DNA of 64,000 nucleotides from HK-STAS-PATE-42 sp964461505 (GCA_964461505.1 CAYWUW010000001.1:1-64000); one strand, 5' to 3'; shown: positions 48,562 to 57,544, counted from the first letter of the stretch. Notes: generated from the letters alone by a model not told the origin. Made by a program: numbers and translations.

Positions 48562-51500
48562 TTGAAAGTTTCTAAAATAAACTTGAAGGCTGGAAAGTCT
48601 GATAAATCTGAAGGGGCAAAAGCTCTAAAAAAGTTACCAAAAAAGCCTAGAAAGCAATTGGGCAAATCTAAGCTGGATGGCGATTTAAAATCTTCTAAAA
48701 AATCAATCAGAAGGGTTGCTAAAAAAACGTTGGGCGATCCGCAAGATCAGGCTTTAAGGCGAATGCGCAAGGTTGCGGCGCAAATTAATAAGTTGGAGCC
48801 GAACTATAAAGATCTTAGTGATAAAAAGCTGAAAGAGGAATCGCTTAAGCTTAGGGAAAGGGCGCAGAATGAGGATTTGGATAAGTTGTTGCCAGAAGCT
48901 TTTGCGCTGGTGCGGGAGAGTTCCAGAAGAAAACTTGGGCAAAGGCATTTTGATGTACAGCTGATTGGTGGAATGGTTTTGCATGAAGGGAATGTGGCCG
49001 AGATGAAAACTGGTGAGGGTAAAACTTTGATGGAAACTTTGCCAGTTTATCTAAATGCTTTAAGCGCAAAAGGAGTGCATGTGGTTACGGTGAACGATTA
49101 TCTGGCGCAGCGTGATGCCGGATGGATGGCGCAGATTTATGATGCGCTGGGGATGAGCGTGGGGGTGATAATTCCAGATCAATCTTTTGTTTATGACTCT
49201 AAGTTCGAAAATAAAGAACATATTGATGAGCGTTTTTGGAACTTAAGGCCAGCAACAAGAAGAGAAGCATATGAGGCAGACATAACTTACGGAACAAATA
49301 ATGAGTTCGGCTTTGATTATCTTAGGGATAATATGGTTGAATCTGCACAGCAACTTAGGCAAAGAGATCTTAATTTTGCGATTGTTGATGAGGTAGATTC
49401 AATTTTGGTAGATGAGGCGCGAACTCCGTTGATAATTTCTGCGGCAGCTAGTGAAAGCGGAGCCGGCTATAGATTGTTTGCAGAAATTGCAACACACTTT
49501 GAGCCAGAAGATTATGTTCTGGAAGAAAAAAGAAAAGCCGTAAACTTAACAGATGCAGGAATCGCGAAAGTAGAGAAGCTCTTGGGAATTGAGAATCTGT
49601 ATGATCCAAAAAATGTGCATCACATTTACCATTTAGAGCAAGCTCTGCGGGCACAAACTTTGTTTAAGCGCGATAAAGATTATGTTGTTGCAAAAGATGG
49701 CGAAGTGATTATTGTGGATAGCTTTACAGGGCGTTTGTTGCCAGGAAGAAGATATAGCGAAGGCTTGCATCAGGCTTTAGAGGCAAAAGAGGCGGTAAGA
49801 GTTCAAGAAGAAAGCGTAACGCTTGCAACAATTTCATTCCAAAATTATTTTAGGCTTTATGAAAAGCTGGCTGGAATGACGGGAACGGCCAAAACGGAGC
49901 AAGAAGAGTTCCAGCAGGTTTATGATATGGCGGTGATTGAGGTTCCGCCAAACAGAAAATTGATGCGAAAAGATCTAAACGATAGAATTTATGCAACCGA
50001 AAAAGCTAAGCTTACGGCGATTGTAGAAAAGGTTAAAGAATTAAGCTTAGCAGGGCAGCCGGTTCTGCTGGGAACGGTTTCTATCGAAAAAAATGAACTT
50101 TTGAGCGGCTTGTTAAGTTCTGCTGGAGTTAAGCACAATGTTTTAAATGCGAAGAATAACGAGGGCGAGGCTCTGGTTGTTGCAAAGGCGGGCCAAAAAG
50201 GGGCGGTAACTTTGGCTACGAACATTGCAGGGCGCGGAACAGATATTGTTTTAACCGACGAGGTTAAAGAACTGGGCGGTTTGTTTGTTCTGGGTTCTGA
50301 AAGGCATGAATCTCGTAGAATTGATAATCAGCTAAGAGGCCGTTCTGGGCGCCAGGGAGACCCGGGAACTTCTCAGTTCTATATTTCTGCAGAAGATGAA
50401 TTGATGCGTGTGTTTGGTGGTGAAACTCTGGCTGGTTTGATGGTGCGATTGGGGGCAGATTCTGAAGAACCGATTGAGCGCAGGTCAATCTCTCGTGCAA
50501 TTGAGCGAGCTCAAAAACTGGTTGAAGGAATGAGTTATGATGCGCGTAAAAATGTTGTTCAGTATGATGATGTGATGAACAGGCATCGGCGCGCGGTGTA
50601 TTCTAGCAGAAAAGCAATGCTTAGGGCAGAAGAAAACGAGCGTGTTGAAAAGCTTATTGCAGATGCGGCAAGTGGCGCGGCTCAGGATTCTAGCAATCTT
50701 TTATTAAGCTTAGCATTAAGTGAAGAAAAGGCGGATAGAAAAGCTCTGCCAGAAGCGCTGGAGCTTTTGGATAATCAGTTTAAGCTTAAAAAGAATGATC
50801 TTGAAGAAATCAAAAAGTTACTTAAGCTTAGCGATTCCGATTACGAAAAAGAGGAAGAAACTAAAGAGGGGGTAACTAAACTATCTTTAAGAAGAAGAGT
50901 TACTAGAATTCGCCCCAAAAGCATTGTTAGCGGGGCTAAGCTTAAGCTTAAAAAACGCAAACGCAATAAGAATTTGGCAAAAAAGAGGAAATCTACTGCT
51001 AAAAATATTGCAAAGATTTTGAACCAATCTTTTGCGGCTGCGATGGAAAAGTTTTCTAAAGATTTAAGCTTAGAAGCTAGCTTTGGATTCCAGCGTTTAG
51101 CTTATCTTAAAATTTTAGATGAGCTGTGGATGCAACATCTTGAAAATATGCAGCACCTTCGTGAGGGAATCGGCTGGAGAAGTGTTGGGCAAAAAGATCC
51201 GTTGGTGGAATATCGTTTTGAAGGGCAGAGAATTTTTGAAGAGATGATGAAGAATCTTAGAATGGAACTTGTTTTTAATTTGACTTCTGCTAACCCGAAG
51301 AGTGTGGCGAATTTGCGGATGGAAACGGAACTTACTAAAGCGGCGGGGCACGCAATTGAAAATGCTGATGAAATTACAAATACTCAAAAAGAATTTGAAG
51401 CGGATGATTTTAGCGGATCGACTCGGGTTATAGAACTTGCAGAAAACGGTGAAGAACTTGTGGTTGAGGCAAAAAGTTCTAAGGGCGCCACTCAAAGTAA

Positions 51501-51576
51501 GGCTGCATCTACAAAAAGCGCGAAGAAGAAATCTAAAAAAAAGCAAAGGCAAAACCGCAAAAAGGGCAGAAAGTAA
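48562..51576 (+). CDS. secA: Protein translocase subunit SecA
   Basis: ATPase motor of Sec export. Walker A is MKTGEGKTL, Walker B region is FAIVDEVDSILVDEARTPLI, and the helicase motifs include TNIAGRGTDIVL and LRGRSGRQGDPG. At 1004 residues it is longer than the usual 800-900: a Lys-rich N-terminal extension of about 58 residues precedes the normal start (QDQALRRMRKVAAQINKLEP), a Lys-rich insertion occurs near 780-820 (KLKLKKRKRNKNLAKKRK), and the C-terminus ends SAKKKSKKKQRQNRKKGRK instead of a zinc finger. TTG 48562 follows AGAGGAGAG. The basic regions probably contact lipids or ribosomes. Confidence 0.96.
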   Translation: MKVSKINLKAGKSDKSEGAKALKKLPKKPRKQLGKSKLDGDLKSSKKSIRRVAKKTLGDPQDQALRRMRKVAAQINKLEPNYKDLSDKKLKEESLKLRERAQNEDLDKLLPEAFALVRESSRRKLGQRHFDVQLIGGMVLHEGNVAEMKTGEGKTLMETLPVYLNALSAKGVHVVTVNDYLAQRDAGWMAQIYDALGMSVGVIIPDQSFVYDSKFENKEHIDERFWNLRPATRREAYEADITYGTNNEFGFDYLRDNMVESAQQLRQRDLNFAIVDEVDSILVDEARTPLIISAAASESGAGYRLFAEIATHFEPEDYVLEEKRKAVNLTDAGIAKVEKLLGIENLYDPKNVHHIYHLEQALRAQTLFKRDKDYVVAKDGEVIIVDSFTGRLLPGRRYSEGLHQALEAKEAVRVQEESVTLATISFQNYFRLYEKLAGMTGTAKTEQEEFQQVYDMAVIEVPPNRKLMRKDLNDRIYATEKAKLTAIVEKVKELSLAGQPVLLGTVSIEKNELLSGLLSSAGVKHNVLNAKNNEGEALVVAKAGQKGAVTLATNIAGRGTDIVLTDEVKELGGLFVLGSERHESRRIDNQLRGRSGRQGDPGTSQFYISAEDELMRVFGGETLAGLMVRLGADSEEPIERRSISRAIERAQKLVEGMSYDARKNVVQYDDVMNRHRRAVYSSRKAMLRAEENERVEKLIADAASGAAQDSSNLLLSLALSEEKADRKALPEALELLDNQFKLKKNDLEEIKKLLKLSDSDYEKEEETKEGVTKLSLRRRVTRIRPKSIVSGAKLKLKKRKRNKNLAKKRKSTAKNIAKILNQSFAAAMEKFSKDLSLEASFGFQRLAYLKILDELWMQHLENMQHLREGIGWRSVGQKDPLVEYRFEGQRIFEEMMKNLRMELVFNLTSANPKSVANLRMETELTKAAGHAIENADEITNTQKEFEADDFSGSTRVIELAENGEELVVEAKSSKGATQSKAASTKSAKKKSKKKQRQNRKKGRK

Positions 51577-51580
51577 TCTA

Positions 51581-52894
51581 ATGGAACATACGGTTGAAGA
51601 GGTTAAGCTTAAGTGTGGTGCAAAGGGTTTGCTGATTGATGTGCCGCAAGCTCCAGTTTTTGTTATGGAACTTTGGTTTAGAGGTGGATATTCTAAGGTA
51701 AAGGACTATAAGAAGTATGAAGCAGCACATATTATGGAGCATCTTGCCTTTGGAGCGAACTCTCAGCACAAGAACGTTGCCGAAGTGGACAGATATATTA
51801 AAAAGTACGGAGCGTATTCTAACGCCTGGACGGGGACAGACTATCTAGCGTACGTAAGGATCTGCCCAGACTTCGACTGGTCGAGACTCTTAGAGCAGCT
51901 TGTGGTTCAAGTCACGACTCCAAAATTCTTAGAAAAGGAGTTCAAATCTGAATTTGGTAATGTACAGGAAGAGTTTAGAGGAAGGGCTAACAATAAGTGG
52001 GGAGAGCTGAGCGCTGTTATGAATCAGAGATTCGGATGGGAATATTGTGAAACAGATCAAAAGAGGCTTAAGCTTATGGAAAACGTTAAGCTTAAAGACA
52101 TAAAAGAACATTACAAAAGAACTCACAGCGCGGATAATGCTGTATTCTTTGTAGCTGGTAACTTAAGCGGTAAAAAGAAGGAGATAATCCGTATTTTAGA
52201 GGGGTTAAAAGATCTCCCTGAAGGCGGTAGGTTTATGCTTAGTGAGTACCCAGGAATTAAAAGCTACAATACTCCAGTTGTAATACCTAAAAAAGAGGTT
52301 GATAACGTATATTTTTCTATGGAAATGCATGCTAATTCTAGTGGGCCTATGGATATGCTGGATATCAACCTCAATCTTGGTGCACTTAGCGATGTGTTAG
52401 CAAAGGGTGACCACTCAAGAATATATGGATATGCAAGGCAAAAAGGTTGGGTATACGGACTATGGTGTTCAAGTGTCTCTAACAGGAGTGGGGCATATTC
52501 TTTTGAGATATATTGCCAGGTTGGTAAAGAAAACATTGATAATCTTTTAAATTTGATTGTAAAAACCTATAAAGATGTTAAGCTTAAGGGACTGAAAGAA
52601 TCTGAGGTGGAGGAGGCAGTAATGGCGATGAAGGGTGGTAGAAAGATGGATAATCAGACAGTTAATGATGTCGCTAGTTGGTATGCTGGTTGGTATACGA
52701 GTTTTGAAGAGGAGAATCTGAGGGACTATGATGCATCAGAGAAGAGATATGATGAGATTAACAAGGATGTAATTCAAGATCTTTTTTTAAACTTGATTAA
52801 AACTAAAAAGTGGGGAGCTGGGTTCCTGGGCAATGTTACTGAAAAAGATGCTAAAAAGTGGAACGCTAAGCTTGCAAAAATTTTTGAGGATTAA
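51581..52894 (+). CDS. M16 family zinc peptidase
   Basis: A single M16 core of about 437 residues (processing-peptidase/PqqL type). The inverted zinc motif HIMEH has H50, E53 and H54, with the distal Glu expected in EFGNVQEEFRGR. The second half (VDNVYFSMEMHANSSGPMDM...IYGYARQKGWVYGLWCSS) is the inactive-like partner lobe. Single-core M16 peptidases act as dimers. There is no signal peptide. It starts 4 nt after secA and overlaps the following small membrane gene by 1 nt, suggesting a role linked to export or membrane-protein quality. Confidence 0.9.
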   Translation: MEHTVEEVKLKCGAKGLLIDVPQAPVFVMELWFRGGYSKVKDYKKYEAAHIMEHLAFGANSQHKNVAEVDRYIKKYGAYSNAWTGTDYLAYVRICPDFDWSRLLEQLVVQVTTPKFLEKEFKSEFGNVQEEFRGRANNKWGELSAVMNQRFGWEYCETDQKRLKLMENVKLKDIKEHYKRTHSADNAVFFVAGNLSGKKKEIIRILEGLKDLPEGGRFMLSEYPGIKSYNTPVVIPKKEVDNVYFSMEMHANSSGPMDMLDINLNLGALSDVLAKGDHSRIYGYARQKGWVYGLWCSSVSNRSGAYSFEIYCQVGKENIDNLLNLIVKTYKDVKLKGLKESEVEEAVMAMKGGRKMDNQTVNDVASWYAGWYTSFEEENLRDYDASEKRYDEINKDVIQDLFLNLIKTKKWGAGFLGNVTEKDAKKWNAKLAKIFED

Positions 52895-53127
52895 TGTACA
52901 ATTTTTTGGAGATTCTAGCGGCTATTGGAATAATTGTTCTGGTAACTTTGTTCTATGTTCTAATGGAGCCTTCTACGATGATCTCATTTAAGTATAAACA
53001 TAAGAATAAAAAAGGAGGCATTCAGCTAGAGAACAAGCCTGAGAAGAGGAGCAATAAGCTTAACTCTTTAGTTACAGAGTTTGGCGAAGAGATAAAAAGT
53101 TCTAAGGCGAATTCTGGCAAGAAGTAA
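52894..53127 (+). CDS. Small single-pass membrane protein
   Basis: A 77-residue protein with one N-terminal helix (FLEILAAIGIIVLVTLFYVLM, about 4-24) and a basic cytoplasmic tail (KYKHKNKKGG, KPEKRSNKLNSL). Its ATG overlaps the M16 stop (TAATG), so it is translated with the peptidase. Function unknown; it may anchor the cytosolic M16 peptidase to the membrane, which is inference from the coupling. Confidence 0.7.
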   Translation: MYNFLEILAAIGIIVLVTLFYVLMEPSTMISFKYKHKNKKGGIQLENKPEKRSNKLNSLVTEFGEEIKSSKANSGKK

Positions 53128-53135
53128 TTTGGTGC

Positions 53136-53141
53136 TAAACT
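53136..53141 (+). promoter_or_regulatory. -10-like TAAACT of prfB
   Basis: TAAACT ends 10 nt before ATG 53152, within TAAACTTAAGCTTAG, so an iterated-palindrome copy lies between -10 and start. Confidence 0.4.
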
Positions 53142-53151
53142 TAAGCTTAGT

Positions 53152-54195
53152 ATGGCTTTAGAAAAAGATCTGATTGAGTTTGAAAAAGAATTTGAGGGGG
53201 CGAAATCTAGCCTTAAGTTTAGTGACAAACAAAAAGAGCTAGAGGTTCTGCGGCTTAAGCTTAGCGAGCCGGATGTTTGGGAAGATCCAAAAGAAGCTGG
53301 AGAGTTGACTAAAAGGAACTCTAAATTAAGCCCGATAGTAGAAGGTTTTGTTAAGCTAGAGGAAGATTTGCTGGCTCTAAAAGATTTGCGGCCTAATTTG
53401 AGTGAAGAGGAATTTGATGAAGAGTTGGCTAAGCTTAAGGTGCAACTTAAAGTTCTGCAAGAAGAAAATAGATTTTCTGGGCCGTATGATGGGCATAATG
53501 TGATCTTAAATGTTCGGAGTGGAGCAGGGGGGCAAGATGCAGAAGATTGGGCGGCAATGTTGATGAGAATGTATGTGCGTTTTGCAGAGAAGAATGGAAT
53601 TAAGCTTAGGGTTTTGGATGAGAGTAGAAGCGATGATGGTGGTTTGAAATCTGGCTCATTAGCCTTAAGCGGAGATAACATGTTTGGGAGGTTGAAAGAT
53701 GAGAGTGGAGTGCATAGGTTGGTGAGGCTTTCTCCGTTTAACAGCGGAGGAACGCGAGAAACAAGTTTTGCGATGGTTGAGGTTCTGCCAGAAATTGCAG
53801 AGCCAAAAGAGGTTGAACTTGATGAAAAAGATCTTAAAATTGATGTTTTTAGAGCTGGTGGAAATGGCGGACAGAGCGTGAATACTACAGATTCTGCGGT
53901 ACGAATAACTCATAAACCAACCGGAATTGTGGTGACAAATCAGAATGAAAGATCTCAACTGCAGAATAAAGAAGTTGCGATGAAGGTTTTGAGATCTCGC
54001 TTAGTGGCTTTAATGTTAGAGCAGCATCAAGAAAAATTAACAGATTTGAAGGGCCCGAATGAGAAGGCGGCATGGGGAAATCAGATTCGTAATTATGTTT
54101 TGCACCCTTATAAGTTAGTAAAAGATTTGAGAACCGAAAAGCAAACTAATAACCCAGAGGCGGTGCTTGATGGAAATCTAGATTTAATCTGGTAG
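53152..54195 (+). CDS. prfB: Peptide chain release factor 2
   Basis: RF2 releases the peptide at UGA and UAA. The stop-recognition motif SPF is in RLSPFNSGGTRETSF and the catalytic GGQ is in AGGNGGQSVNTTDSAVRITH. At 347 residues it is complete. The gene has no in-frame early UGA with slippery CTT, so it lacks the programmed frameshift known in E. coli prfB. Its presence fits the use of TGA as a stop in this window. The start is 24 nt after a small membrane gene. Confidence 0.96.
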   Translation: MALEKDLIEFEKEFEGAKSSLKFSDKQKELEVLRLKLSEPDVWEDPKEAGELTKRNSKLSPIVEGFVKLEEDLLALKDLRPNLSEEEFDEELAKLKVQLKVLQEENRFSGPYDGHNVILNVRSGAGGQDAEDWAAMLMRMYVRFAEKNGIKLRVLDESRSDDGGLKSGSLALSGDNMFGRLKDESGVHRLVRLSPFNSGGTRETSFAMVEVLPEIAEPKEVELDEKDLKIDVFRAGGNGGQSVNTTDSAVRITHKPTGIVVTNQNERSQLQNKEVAMKVLRSRLVALMLEQHQEKLTDLKGPNEKAAWGNQIRNYVLHPYKLVKDLRTEKQTNNPEAVLDGNLDLIW

Positions 54196-54199
54196 AATA
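54194..54199 (+). promoter_or_regulatory. -10 box overlapping the prfB stop codon
   Basis: TGGTAGAAT: the TAG of prfB is part of the TAGAAT -10 box for the next gene, which starts 10 nt after the box at 54210. Confidence 0.5.
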
Positions 54200-54209
54200 T
54201 AGTGTAGAT

Positions 54210-54878
54210 ATGCTTAAGCTTAAGAAGATGAATAATGATGGTGCGGTAAGCCCGCTGTTGCCGGCTCTTATTTTAGCAACAGTTTTGTTTGTAGGAACGT
54301 TGGTGTTTGCGATTGGTAGAAACTCTGAGGTGAATGATTATAAATCTAATATGAATGAGAAGGTCAGTGTGAAGGTTGCAGAGGAATCTAAACTTATTGC
54401 CGAACAAAAACAGGCCGAATTCGACGAGAAAGAGAAGGCTCCGTACACTTTTTGGACAAGCCCGACGCAGTATGGTTCTGTTAAGGTCGGGTTTCCTAAA
54501 ACTTGGAGTTATTATCTTGCTTTAGATCAAACTGCTGGTTCGAGAGATCCGATTAATTTGTATGCACATCCAGATTATGTTCCAGAGATTTCTAAGGATG
54601 AGCGTTATGCGTTAAGGATTACTTTAACCTCTGATGATTATAATAAATCTTTGGATGAGTATCGAAGAAAGAGCGAAAAAGAGGGTTTGCAGATTGGTAC
54701 GGTTCAGGTTAGTAATGTGAGTGGAATTAAGGTTAGGGGCAATATTGAAAAAGAGGTTAGTGGAACGATGGTTGTTTTTCCGATTCGGGATAAGGTTTTG
54801 AGGGTTTGGACGGAATCTCAGGATTATGAATCTGATTTTGATAATATTGTTTTGAAGAACTTAAGCTTTATTCCGTAA
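54210..54878 (+). CDS. Membrane-anchored hypothetical protein
   Basis: A 222-residue protein with one N-terminal helix (LLPALILATVLFVGTLVFAIG, about 16-36) and an extracytoplasmic domain. The domain starts after a short coiled coil and has SPTQYGSVKVGFPKTWSYYLALDQTAGSRDPINLYAHPDYVP, then VSNVSGIKVRGNIEKEVSGTMVVFPIRDKVLRVWT. The beta-rich pattern recalls PsbP/Mog1-like folds, but I cannot support a function. ATG 54210 lies 14 nt after prfB. Confidence 0.68.
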   Translation: MLKLKKMNNDGAVSPLLPALILATVLFVGTLVFAIGRNSEVNDYKSNMNEKVSVKVAEESKLIAEQKQAEFDEKEKAPYTFWTSPTQYGSVKVGFPKTWSYYLALDQTAGSRDPINLYAHPDYVPEISKDERYALRITLTSDDYNKSLDEYRRKSEKEGLQIGTVQVSNVSGIKVRGNIEKEVSGTMVVFPIRDKVLRVWTESQDYESDFDNIVLKNLSFIP

Positions 54879-55031
54879 TTATAATATTGCCCTAAACTTG
54901 ATTAGTGGCTTGTTGGGAGCCCTGGGTGGACGGATTGAGCTTGACTCTTTAGGGCCTTTTATCTATAATTAAACTTAAGCTTAATAGAGGCCTTAGATCA
55001 AATTACCGTAAATATCCCAACTTTCTTTTTT

Positions 55032-55802
55032 ATGACTTCTTTCCGTAAATTAATTGTAGTGCTAATTGTGGTAGGATCTGTTTTGTTAGCTCCTTTATTT
55101 AGTGGTGGGGTTAGTGCTGAAGAAAATCTGGTATATCCCGAATCTTGCCTGAGCATGCTGGGTGGCTCTTCTTTTAATGAGATTAGCTTGCCTTCCACGA
55201 CATTCGCTATGGCTGGAGACGGCGGTGGAACAGTGGCCGCTAGTCATCTTGGTTGTGTTAGCTTTAGACCTGTGACGCGGTGTGCCTCTGAAAGAGTAGA
55301 ATCTTTAAGAGTCAGCTTTACGGTGGATGGCCTTCTTAGTGAAAGAGAAGACGCTGACGGTCTGTGGGGTTATGTAACAAGGGGTTCTACGCTGAATGGG
55401 GCTGAAGATCTTTTGCCTTTAGAAAATATAAGTGGTGTTTCTGTTGGCTATGATGGCATTGGATGGGGGTCTGGCTCCTCATCGCAGGAGAGAATTTGGT
55501 ATTCCGGTGAAGGTTCGTTCGATGTTAAGCTTGCCGGTATGAGCTTGGAGGAAATTGCAGCGATTAAGATTAACTTTTTATGGAGCGATGATCACCAAAA
55601 CGTTCCACGGCACGATGTTTCAGTGAATGATATAAGTTTAGTGGCGCGCTATACTGGAGCTGAGCAGTGTGATGTGTCGACTACTACTGTTGGTGTTCCC
55701 AAAACAGGCTCTTTTAACAATTCTGGCTGGGTGGCTACTATTCTAGCTGTTAGTATAGCCGGGGCTTTGAGTGTTGTGGTGGCTAAGCGTAACAAGATTT
55801 AG
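55032..55802 (+). CDS. Secreted protein with sortase-type VPKTG anchor
   Basis: A 256-residue surface protein. The signal peptide is RKLIVVLIVVGSVLLAPLFSGGVSA, cleaved before EENLVYPES. The mature part has four Cys that may form disulfides (PESCLSM, LGCVSF, VTRCASE, AEQCDV). The C-terminus has VPKTG, a hydrophobic helix (WVATILAVSIAGALSVVVA) and a basic tail KRNKI, the arrangement of a sortase substrate. The extracellular part is beta-rich (RVSFTVDGLLSEREDADG) and may be carbohydrate- or host-binding. No sortase gene is in the window. Confidence 0.75.
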   Translation: MTSFRKLIVVLIVVGSVLLAPLFSGGVSAEENLVYPESCLSMLGGSSFNEISLPSTTFAMAGDGGGTVAASHLGCVSFRPVTRCASERVESLRVSFTVDGLLSEREDADGLWGYVTRGSTLNGAEDLLPLENISGVSVGYDGIGWGSGSSSQERIWYSGEGSFDVKLAGMSLEEIAAIKINFLWSDDHQNVPRHDVSVNDISLVARYTGAEQCDVSTTTVGVPKTGSFNNSGWVATILAVSIAGALSVVVAKRNKI

Positions 55803-55847
55803 AAATTAGGCGATTAGATTATCGCTGGTTCTCTGGGATCTTGGTGG

Positions 55848-55853
55848 TAGAAT
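55848..55853 (+). promoter_or_regulatory. -10 box of rsmH (leaderless type)
   Basis: GGTGGTAGAAT: TAGAAT ends 6 nt before ATG 55860, so the transcript should start at or next to the start codon. Confidence 0.65.
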
Positions 55854-55859
55854 AGGGGT

Positions 55860-56735
55860 ATGGAGGAAGTTTTGCATGTTCCGGTTCTTTTGGATGAGAC
55901 GATAGATTCTCTTAAGCTTAAGGCTGGGGATAAATATTTGGATCTGACGGCGGGCTATGGAGGTCATGCGGGGGAAGTTCTAAAAATTGTTGGTGATGAG
56001 GCTCTTTTAACATTGGTAGATAGAGATAATTTTGCGAACATTAAGCTTAAGAAGAAGTTTCCGAAGGCTAAGCTTATTGAGGCTGATTTTGTTTCTGCGT
56101 TAAAAGTTCTGATTGAAAAGGGAGAAAAGTTTGATGCGGTTCTGGCCGATCTTGGAGTATCCTCGGTTCAACTAGATGATGCGAGTAGAGGATTTGGCTT
56201 TCAGAACGATTCTGAGTTAGACATGCGCATGGATAGATCTCAAAAACTAACGGCGCGGGATGTTCTTAACAAATATCCTAAAGATGATTTATTTAGAATT
56301 CTAAGAGAATATGGAGATGAGCCACGTGCGGCCAAGATTGTGAGTTTGATTATAGAGGCTCGGCCGCTAAGCTTAACTTCTGAACTAGAGGCAATTTGTA
56401 AAAAGGTTTATCCAAAGTTCCAAAAAAAGAACCCGGCAACGCGCACTTTCCAGGCAATTAGAATAGAGGTGAATGATGAAATTAATCAGCTGAAAGAGGC
56501 GCTAAGCTTAATTCCAAAAGTTATGAACAGTGGTGGGAGAATTTCTATTATTACTTTTCATAGTTTGGAAGATGGCATTGTGAAAAAGTTTTTTAAAGAA
56601 AATAGTGGAAAATATGATGGAATGTTCAAAGACTTGAAAATGCTTATGTCTTCTGATACAATAGATAGTGTTCGTAATTTAAGATCGAGGAGCGCGATTC
56701 TTAGATCCGTAATTTACGAAAACAAAAACAATTAA
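55860..56735 (+). CDS. rsmH: 16S rRNA (cytosine-N4)-methyltransferase RsmH (MraW)
   Basis: Methylates C1402 of 16S rRNA (E. coli numbering). The sequence opens EEVLHVPVLLDETIDSLKLKAGDKYLDLTAGYGGHAGEVL, with SAM motif and the family phrase DLGVSSVQLDDASRGFGFQNDSELDMRMD. The C-terminal part NPATRTFQAIRIEVNDEINQLKEAL and ISIITFHSLEDGIVKKFF is intact. At 291 residues it is complete. It opens the dcw cluster, but without mraZ in front, which is at 39842. Confidence 0.96.
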   Translation: MEEVLHVPVLLDETIDSLKLKAGDKYLDLTAGYGGHAGEVLKIVGDEALLTLVDRDNFANIKLKKKFPKAKLIEADFVSALKVLIEKGEKFDAVLADLGVSSVQLDDASRGFGFQNDSELDMRMDRSQKLTARDVLNKYPKDDLFRILREYGDEPRAAKIVSLIIEARPLSLTSELEAICKKVYPKFQKKNPATRTFQAIRIEVNDEINQLKEALSLIPKVMNSGGRISIITFHSLEDGIVKKFFKENSGKYDGMFKDLKMLMSSDTIDSVRNLRSRSAILRSVIYENKNN

Positions 56736-56772
56736 ATAAAAATTAAAACAAACGGAAAGGGGAGCATTCACT

Positions 56773-56835
56773 ATGGCTCTTAAGATTCGTAAAGTTTCAC
56801 GAAGAAAAAAGCTAGCTGTTAAGGTTAGTGAATAA
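56773..56835 (+). CDS. Candidate 20-residue basic peptide upstream of ftsL
   Basis: ATG 56773 opens a 20-codon ORF, MALKIRKVSRRKKLAVKVSE, with a strong Shine-Dalgarno (AAAGGGGAG, 8 nt spacing). Nine residues are Lys or Arg. A small hairpin (AAGCC...GGCTT) overlaps and follows the stop, and a longer CTCCC...GGGAG stem follows at about 56873-56909. It may be a leader peptide for control of the dcw genes, or a genuine tiny protein between rsmH and ftsL. Confidence 0.45.
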   Translation: MALKIRKVSRRKKLAVKVSE

Positions 56836-57122
56836 GCCTTTTAGGCTTACTTCTAGAAACATATAATTTTAATCTCCCCGGTAATAAGATCTTCTTTTTA
56901 CTAGGGAGGATTTAGCAAAAAATATTAGAATTCATTTTCTAAAAGGACCAAAACTTTATCTTATAGTTCTAAATTTATCTTAAGTTTAGAGTTTAGATAG
57001 CCACTTAAGTGTAAGATGCCTGTTTGTTTAGGGCATTTTGAATCTTGAATGTAGGTGTGCAGAATTTTTAAGTTTATTCTGCAGGCAAAAAATAAAAACT
57101 AAAAACAAAAGGACCGATTAAA
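56836..57122 (+). promoter_or_regulatory. Structured untranslated region before the ftsL-like gene
   Basis: No gene is seen in these 287 nt. The region has a CTCCCCGGTAA...TTACTAGGGAG stem (about 56873-56909), a repeated AAAAGGACC (56941 and 57109), a perfect TGCAGAAT/ATTCTGCA hairpin (57058-57083) and an A-rich stretch before ATG 57123. It looks like a regulatory leader between the rsmH and division genes. Confidence 0.5.
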
Positions 57123-57467
57123 ATGACACACTATCAAGCTAGTGCTATTCGTAGCAACTACGGTTGGAGGCAAAATAGAACTCTAAGCCAAAAAATATCT
57201 GAAGTTCAAAGATTTGGAAATGTAAGTAGAAGTGTTCTGGCGATTGTGATTGTTCTGGTTTTAGGATTGGTTTATGTTTCGCAGGCGACTAAAGCAGGAA
57301 CTCTTGCTAGCCCAATTAGAGAAATGGAAGCAAAGGTAGCCAGCCTGAAAGAGGAAAACCAGGGTCTTACGGTTGAGGTGGCGAAGATGCAATCTCTTAG
57401 CCAGTTAAAACAGAGTGAAGTAGCAGGAACTTTGACTACTCCGGCTGATGTGCAGTTTGTTGATTAA
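57123..57467 (+). CDS. ftsL: FtsL/DivIC-like division protein
   Basis: A 114-residue single-pass membrane protein with an N-terminal cytoplasmic part (QNRTLSQKISEVQRFGNVSRS), a helix (VLAIVIVLVLGLVYVSQ, about 41-58) and a short coiled coil (REMEAKVASLKEENQGLTVEVAKMQSL). Sequence conservation in FtsL is weak; the call rests on topology, coiled coil and the position between rsmH and the penicillin-binding protein, where ftsL always sits. A Shine-Dalgarno (AAAGGACC) precedes ATG 57123. The TAA stop is in TTAAGCTTAG. Confidence 0.8.
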   Translation: MTHYQASAIRSNYGWRQNRTLSQKISEVQRFGNVSRSVLAIVIVLVLGLVYVSQATKAGTLASPIREMEAKVASLKEENQGLTVEVAKMQSLSQLKQSEVAGTLTTPADVQFVD

Positions 57468-57544
57468 GCTTAGCTTGATTTGCGATAATAAAAGAATAAG
57501 TTAAAGCGTAAGCGCTTTTTAGTTCTTGGGATTAAGTTTAGATA

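Noticed and set aside
53152..53300. Programmed frameshift in prfB
   Set aside because: The frame is open from ATG to the end with no CTTTGA slippery site near codon 25.
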